7,692 bases of DNA from an uncultured Pirellulaceae bacterium (GTDB lineage Bacteria > Planctomycetota > Planctomycetia > Pirellulales > Pirellulaceae), in the NCBI GenBank assembly GCA_947258905.1, contig CAMYKF010000763.1, positions 1 to 7,692 of the forward strand. Direction: 5' to 3'. The position numbers and the translations under genes are program-made. The number at the start of each line of letters is the position of its first letter. Within the stretch, counting starts at the first letter, position 1. A model generated the notes under the pieces. It ran no database searches. It was given only the letters and a program-made list of their open reading frames with translations, and was not told where the DNA came from. Shown in pieces: positions 4,726-7,692 of this stretch.

Positions 4726-5952
4726 CGAATTGGAACCTTGCCGATTGCAGTCACGCAACACCTTGCGCACGGACTCGATACCGATTTTGCTGGAACGAGA
4801 GGCCACATCGCCAACCGTCTGGCCTTTGTTGTTAACGGCATCCAGCGAAGCACCGAGTTCGGTGAATTTTCGCACGGCATCGGCCTGACCACCGCGCACT
4901 GCTGCGAACAACGGTGTTTCCTCGCGCAGGTTGCGGGCTTCGACGTTGGCTCCGCGGGCGACCAGCAATTCCAGATGCCTGGTGCGACCATGGAACGCGG
5001 CATCAAACAGTGGCGTTTCCCCGTCGTGAGACCGGGCTTCTATATCGGCTCCATGGTCCAGCAGCAATTCAGTGATCTTCGCAAATCCCGCTTGCGAAGC
5101 CCGATGCAATGCCGTCTTGCCCTTGTAGTCCCGCACGTTCACATCTTGACCGCGCCTGATCAGACGTGCCACGCGTGCCGGATCGTCGGGGGCGTTGTGA
5201 TTGCCACGCGCGGCATCGACGATTTCCGGCCACTGTTGCGGCGGCACATCGACTTCACGTATGTCATGCCCGTAACGTCGAGCCAGCAAATTGAAAGTCG
5301 GGTCTTCCAGCCAGCCGCGATGCCGGGTCGCTTTGGGGTCCGTACCATGCGCCAGTAGCAGCTCTGCGATTTTTGCCTGGCCTGTATCGATCGCATCAAA
5401 CAGAATTTGTGGATGCGCTGCGGCATTGGTTCCGTGGTCCAGCAATCGTTCGACCATGTCGAGTTGCTGGCCGACGATGGCATATTGCAACGGGTAAACC
5501 AGATACCCGTTCCATTGATGGTCGCGCTGGTAAGCTCGATCGGCTGCTGCCGGGTTATGCTTGAGAACTTCGTTGACGAAGTCGGCATCGCCAAGGTAGC
5601 AAGCGGAATGAAAATCCAGACCGGCGTCGCGCGAGGCCAAATAGTCTGCCGTGTCGACATGGCCGTTCACCGTGGCCACCAGCCACGGCGAGACCTCGAT
5701 ACGCGTCTCGCGGTAGTAACACCCGATCGCCCGGGGATCGGCGTCATGTTCGCGGTCCAGATACTTGACGACCGGCAAGCGACCTTTTTGGGCGGCTTCC
5801 CATAGCATGGTTCGTCCGTGGGGCCCGATCCGGTGCACGAAGCCGCGCGGGTCCTCAACGTATGATTTCACAGCCGGCAATTTACCGGCAGCGCAGGCCG
5901 GCATCACGATCCGCAAGAAATCATTGTCACGACCGGTTAGTGCTTTGATCAT
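4705..5952 (-). CDS. Ankyrin-repeat protein, 415 residues
   Basis: The protein is built of ankyrin helix-loop-helix repeats, which act as protein-binding scaffolds. Clear repeats are at about 46-75 (GRTMLWEAAQKGRLPVVKYL), 153-180 (YPLQYAIVGQQLDMVERLL), 181-208 (ILFDAIDTGQAKIAELLLA), 279-308 (KTALHRASQAGFAKITELLL), 311-341 (ETPLFDAAFHGRTRHLELLV), 344-374 (ETPLFAAVRGGQADAVRKF) and a degenerate one at 377-401. Weaker units lie at 13-40 and 86-112. Residues 209-275 interrupt the array without clear repeats. The C-terminus is basic (LIRKKK). There is no signal peptide or catalytic domain, so it is probably cytoplasmic. The frame opens at a TTG at 6033, but the ATG at 5950-5952 is preferred because repeat-like sequence starts just after it. 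Neither start has a good Shine-Dalgarno, so 5904 is an alternative. The partner is unknown; the exported-protein gene follows after 45 nt. Confidence 0.88.
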   Translation of the reverse strand: MIKALTGRDNDFLRIVMPACAAGKLPAVKSYVEDPRGFVHRIGPHGRTMLWEAAQKGRLPVVKYLDREHDADPRAIGCYYRETRIEVSPWLVATVNGHVDTADYLASRDAGLDFHSACYLGDADFVNEVLKHNPAAADRAYQRDHQWNGYLVYPLQYAIVGQQLDMVERLLDHGTNAAAHPQILFDAIDTGQAKIAELLLAHGTDPKATRHRGWLEDPTFNLLARRYGHDIREVDVPPQQWPEIVDAARGNHNAPDDPARVARLIRRGQDVNVRDYKGKTALHRASQAGFAKITELLLDHGADIEARSHDGETPLFDAAFHGRTRHLELLVARGANVEARNLREETPLFAAVRGGQADAVRKFTELGASLDAVNNKGQTVGDVASRSSKIGIESVRKVLRDCNRQGSNSLIRKKK

Positions 5953-6324
5953 GGATTGAACGTGGATTGTCAGGCATTTCGAAAAAGGAAACTTGAGCGA
6001 GGAAATCCATCGACCCGGCGACGCACTTATCAATTATTTTAGGGCGGGAGGCGATTCGATGTGCCAGCAATCATCATTGGCGATCGGCAAGCTGGTTAGT
6101 GCGTTGATCCGGCAGATTGCTGAAAAACTCGATCGCATTCTGGTCCTCCCGACATTGCATGGAGGGCATTTCAAAAACCCAATCGGGTGTTTTGGTAGTG
6201 GACGAGGTCACGAGTCCTTCCCCTTTTAATGTGCAAAACGGGACTCGTAGCCTTGTCCACCACGCAGGCAAAACGGGACTCGTAGCCTCATCCACTACGC
6301 AGGAAAACAATTTTGAAATGCCCT
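5953..6324. other. 372-nt gap: ankyrin leader region plus inverted-repeat element
   Basis: The right-hand part, from 6162, is the inverted-repeat element listed separately. The left part (5953-6161) should contain the ankyrin-gene promoter. An AT-rich patch on the minus strand (TAAAATAATTGATAAG, 6023-6042) is a plausible -10 region, but no -35 at proper spacing could be matched. ORFs read across this gap are repeat-derived and not convincing. Confidence 0.45.
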
Positions 6325-6325
6325 C
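6162..6325. mobile_element. 164-bp MITE-like element with 15-bp terminal inverted repeats
   Basis: GAGGGCATTTCAAAA (6162-6176) and its perfect complement (6311-6325) bound the element. Inside, 6195-6217 is an inverted copy, 20 of 23 bases, of 6276-6298, so the whole element can fold into a long imperfect hairpin. A 35-bp unit is tandemly duplicated (6233-6267 and 6268-6302, three differences). A small hairpin with CCC AATC GGG lies at 6178-6187. There is no transposase ORF and no obvious target-site duplication. The form suggests a non-autonomous transposon or another dispersed palindromic element. The outer base of the right arm is the first plus-strand base (6325) of the neighbouring gene's stop codon. 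Confidence 0.6.
6233..6302. repeat. Two tandem 35-bp repeat units
   Basis: Unit 1 (6233-6267) and unit 2 (6268-6302) both start GCAAAACGGGACTCGTAGCC and end ACGCAG. They differ at three positions (TG versus CA in the middle, and C versus T near the end). They are directly adjacent with no spacer, so this is not a CRISPR. They form part of the inverted-repeat element. Confidence 0.85.
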
Positions 6326-6567
6326 TAGCCGATGATCAGCAGGGCAATCAGGGGCGTGAAGTTGAAGATCATGAAAAAGATCTTGTACAGGCCCAGAAAA
6401 CCGTACATCACGACCGTGAATTGTTCCTTTTCCAGCGGGAACCACTTCCGTTGGGTACGGAATACCAGATCGGGTGCTGCGGACAGGATCACAATCCAGA
6501 AGGCCAGCAGTCCGCCGTTAATAAGGCAGCACCACAAAAAAAACGATTGAAGTGTAGGGATATCCAT
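6325..6567 (-). CDS. DUF6868-type small membrane protein, 80 residues
   Basis: The sequence MDIPTLQSFFLWCCLINGGL, a first hydrophobic segment to about residue 30 (AFWIVILSAAPDLVF), a short polar loop (RTQRKWFPLEKEQF) and a second hydrophobic segment (VVMYGFLGLYKIFFMIFNFT, then PLIALLIIG) match what I recall of the DUF6868 family of two-helix inner-membrane proteins of unknown function. The length of 80 residues and the LLI-ending C-terminus are usual, so the protein appears complete. GAGGTG lies 5 nt before the ATG at 6565-6567 and supports the start. The TAG stop (6325-6327) shares its last base with the arm of the inverted-repeat element, which may have supplied part of the stop codon. It lies 84 nt after the alpha-barrel repeat protein gene. 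Confidence 0.85.
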   Translation of the reverse strand: MDIPTLQSFFLWCCLINGGLLAFWIVILSAAPDLVFRTQRKWFPLEKEQFTVVMYGFLGLYKIFFMIFNFTPLIALLIIG

Positions 6568-6613
6568 GGCTGCACCTCGCTTGTCGCGGCCCCAGTAGTT
6601 TACGAGTCGGGTT

Positions 6614-6631
6614 GGAATTCCGGCGAATTCC
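6614..6631. repeat. Hairpin downstream of the repeat-protein gene
   Basis: GGAATTC (6614-6620) and GAATTCC (6625-6631) form a perfect 7-bp stem with a four-base loop, 20 nt after the stop codon of the upstream gene. No T run follows on the minus strand, so at best it is an incomplete terminator, an mRNA-stability structure or an operator. Confidence 0.35.
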
Positions 6632-6651
6632 GTTCCGAGTTACCGACATCG

Positions 6652-7692
6652 TTACTTGATCTGATATCGATAGTAGACTTCCAGGCACAGTGTGGCCATG
6701 GCTGTGCTGTAAATGCGACCACCGTAACCACTCCAGACACCGGTGGGTTCCCAGCTGCCGGCCATGTCACCCTGGCGAACTTGCGACCCGACAAGTGTTT
6801 GCGTCAGATGGTGGTTCCAGTTGGCCCAAGCCTGGCCGCCAGTGTGGAACATGGCGAGTGTGCCATAATACCAATAGTAGAAGTTTTGTTCGCTGCTGCC
6901 GGGGACTTCGCGCATCAGGTACTGGGCAGCCTCGTTAGCCGTTTCGGCCGGCACATCCCCGTGTAGAAAGTAGCGGCACAACAGTGCCTCGGCCGTCATC
7001 GTGACGGTTGGCGACTGCTGCGGGCGATAACCGGCGAGTCCACCGTGATTTCCGCTTGAGCAACTTTGCAAAAACTGTTTCATCAACTGGTGGGCTTCGG
7101 AGGGAATCTTGACGCCGCCCAGTTCGGCACTTTTCAGGGCCAGCACCTGCCACCCAAACTGGCTCATATCACCCAGGTCGCCGTCGCCAGGACGGTATCG
7201 CCAGCCACCGCTGCGACGATTCTGCGCATCCAGCGAGTAGTTCACGGCCATCTCAACGGCCGGCTTCAGTCGCTGGTCGCCGGTCATGGCCAGAGTTTCG
7301 CTGATCGCCAGCGTGGCCATCGCATGACAGTACATCTGGGCGAACAGTCTGGCATTGCCCGCCAGGTTGCCATCGGTGCGCTGTTGGTTGAGCAGATACT
7401 CCAGGCCCCGGCGTACGGTTTCCTGATAGTCTCCCTCCAGATGCGAATGGCCGGAGGCGAGGAATGCCAGCAGGCTGAGCCCGGTGATCGCGGTTTGCGC
7501 GTCGCCGCCGGCGCCCTTGCGATCGTGCCCGAGTACAAGCGTTTCGCGACCACCACCATATTTGACCGGATCCCAACTGCCGTCGGGTTCCTGCGTGTTG
7601 GCGAGGAAACGAAGTGCGTCATTGACGGCCCGCTGGGTTTCCAGGCTGCCACCGTGCCGCTCGGTCTTGCGTTGTTGTTCTTCCTCACTGCG
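6652..7692 (-). CDS. Prenyltransferase/squalene-oxidase-repeat protein (5' end cut off)
   Basis: The frame is open to the window edge, giving 346 visible residues; the true start lies outside. The visible part is a chain of alpha-hairpin repeats like those of the (alpha/alpha) barrel of squalene cyclases. Q-W-type motifs appear at 28-40 (RFLANTQEPDGSW), 94-108 (RRGLEYLLNQQRTDG) and 150-174 (LDAQNRRSGGWRYRPGDGD). MSQFGWQVLALKSAEL follows at 176-191, and STAMATLCLEVYYRY near the end. I see no DCTAE-type cyclase acid motif in the visible part, so triterpene cyclisation is not supported. Such repeat proteins are abundant in planctomycetes, usually exported and of unknown role. The start RSEEEQQRKTERHGGS suggests a charged linker before the barrel. 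An internal Met at residue 120 is not the start, because repeat homology continues upstream of it. Next gene: DUF6868 after 84 nt. Confidence 0.88.
   Translation of the reverse strand, partial: RSEEEQQRKTERHGGSLETQRAVNDALRFLANTQEPDGSWDPVKYGGGRETLVLGHDRKGAGGDAQTAITGLSLLAFLASGHSHLEGDYQETVRRGLEYLLNQQRTDGNLAGNARLFAQMYCHAMATLAISETLAMTGDQRLKPAVEMAVNYSLDAQNRRSGGWRYRPGDGDLGDMSQFGWQVLALKSAELGGVKIPSEAHQLMKQFLQSCSSGNHGGLAGYRPQQSPTVTMTAEALLCRYFLHGDVPAETANEAAQYLMREVPGSSEQNFYYWYYGTLAMFHTGGQAWANWNHHLTQTLVGSQVRQGDMAGSWEPTGVWSGYGGRIYSTAMATLCLEVYYRYQIK

Noticed and set aside
4738..5358. 206-codon plus-strand ORF
   Set aside because: Shadow of the ankyrin repeats; the minus-strand reading has periodic ankyrin motifs.
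4705..6033. Extended ankyrin protein from TTG at 6033
   Set aside because: The added 27 residues show no repeat character, and the TTG lacks a ribosome site; the ATG at 5952 is simpler.
6233..6302. CRISPR array
   Set aside because: There are only two 35-bp units, directly adjacent with no spacers, and no cas genes.
6074..6445. 123-codon minus-strand ORF across the inverted-repeat element
   Set aside because: Its repeated peptide motifs come from the DNA repeats, and it overlaps the DUF6868 gene in another frame.
6652..7335. Short 227-residue version of the repeat protein starting at 7335
   Set aside because: The frame is open to the window edge, and its upstream translation carries further repeat motifs, so the gene is a 5'-truncated longer one.
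6652..7692. Functional squalene-hopene cyclase
   Set aside because: The visible part has repeat motifs but no cyclase acid motif, so only the fold family is supported.

Overview
This window reads as chromosomal sequence from a planctomycete, most likely of the Pirellulales type. That is an inference from gene content: a squalene-cyclase-like alpha-barrel repeat protein, a DUF6868 membrane protein, a tiny Gly/Pro/Glu-rich lipoprotein, two adjacent TatA genes and a NarL-type regulator. The spacing is loose and there are intergenic fold-back elements. No rRNA, tRNA, phage or transposase gene is visible. All ten genes I accept lie on the minus strand, so transcription runs from the right edge to the left edge. 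The many long plus-strand ORFs are antisense shadows.

Layout in transcription order. (1) 7692-6652: 3'-terminal 346 codons of a prenyltransferase/squalene-oxidase-repeat protein, cut by the window edge. (2) 6567-6325: small DUF6868-type membrane protein. Its stop codon touches a 164-bp element (6162-6325) that has 15-bp perfect terminal inverted repeats, a 35-bp tandem duplication and an inverted internal copy. (3) 5952-4705: ankyrin-repeat protein, followed after 45 nt by (4) 4659-3694: an exported protein with an OB-fold-like N-terminal half and a very acidic tail. (5) 3540-2566: Nal1-like trypsin-fold protease without a signal peptide. It has its own near-consensus promoter and a strong palindromic terminator. 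(6-8) 2144-969: a tatA-tatA-response-regulator cluster behind a TTGACA/TAGAAT promoter. (9) 813-634: a 59-residue lipoprotein. (10) 472-74: a stand-alone FHA-domain protein. The left edge carries a short dispersed-repeat-like sequence.

How the genes fit together. The clearest unit is the tat cluster: two Tat pore subunits and a response regulator, spaced 55 and 32 nt apart. The regulator has Glu at the usual phospho-Asp position (E54) and lacks the second acidic pocket residue, so it looks like a phosphorylation-independent or constitutively active pseudo-receiver. The ankyrin protein and the acidic exported protein may be co-transcribed, although a possible promoter lies at their junction. 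I do not see a convincing complete new defence or biosynthetic system. The items most worth a second look are the 164-bp inverted-repeat element, the pseudo-receiver regulator tied to Tat genes, and the structured region at 541-626 with a terminator-like hairpin facing against the genes.
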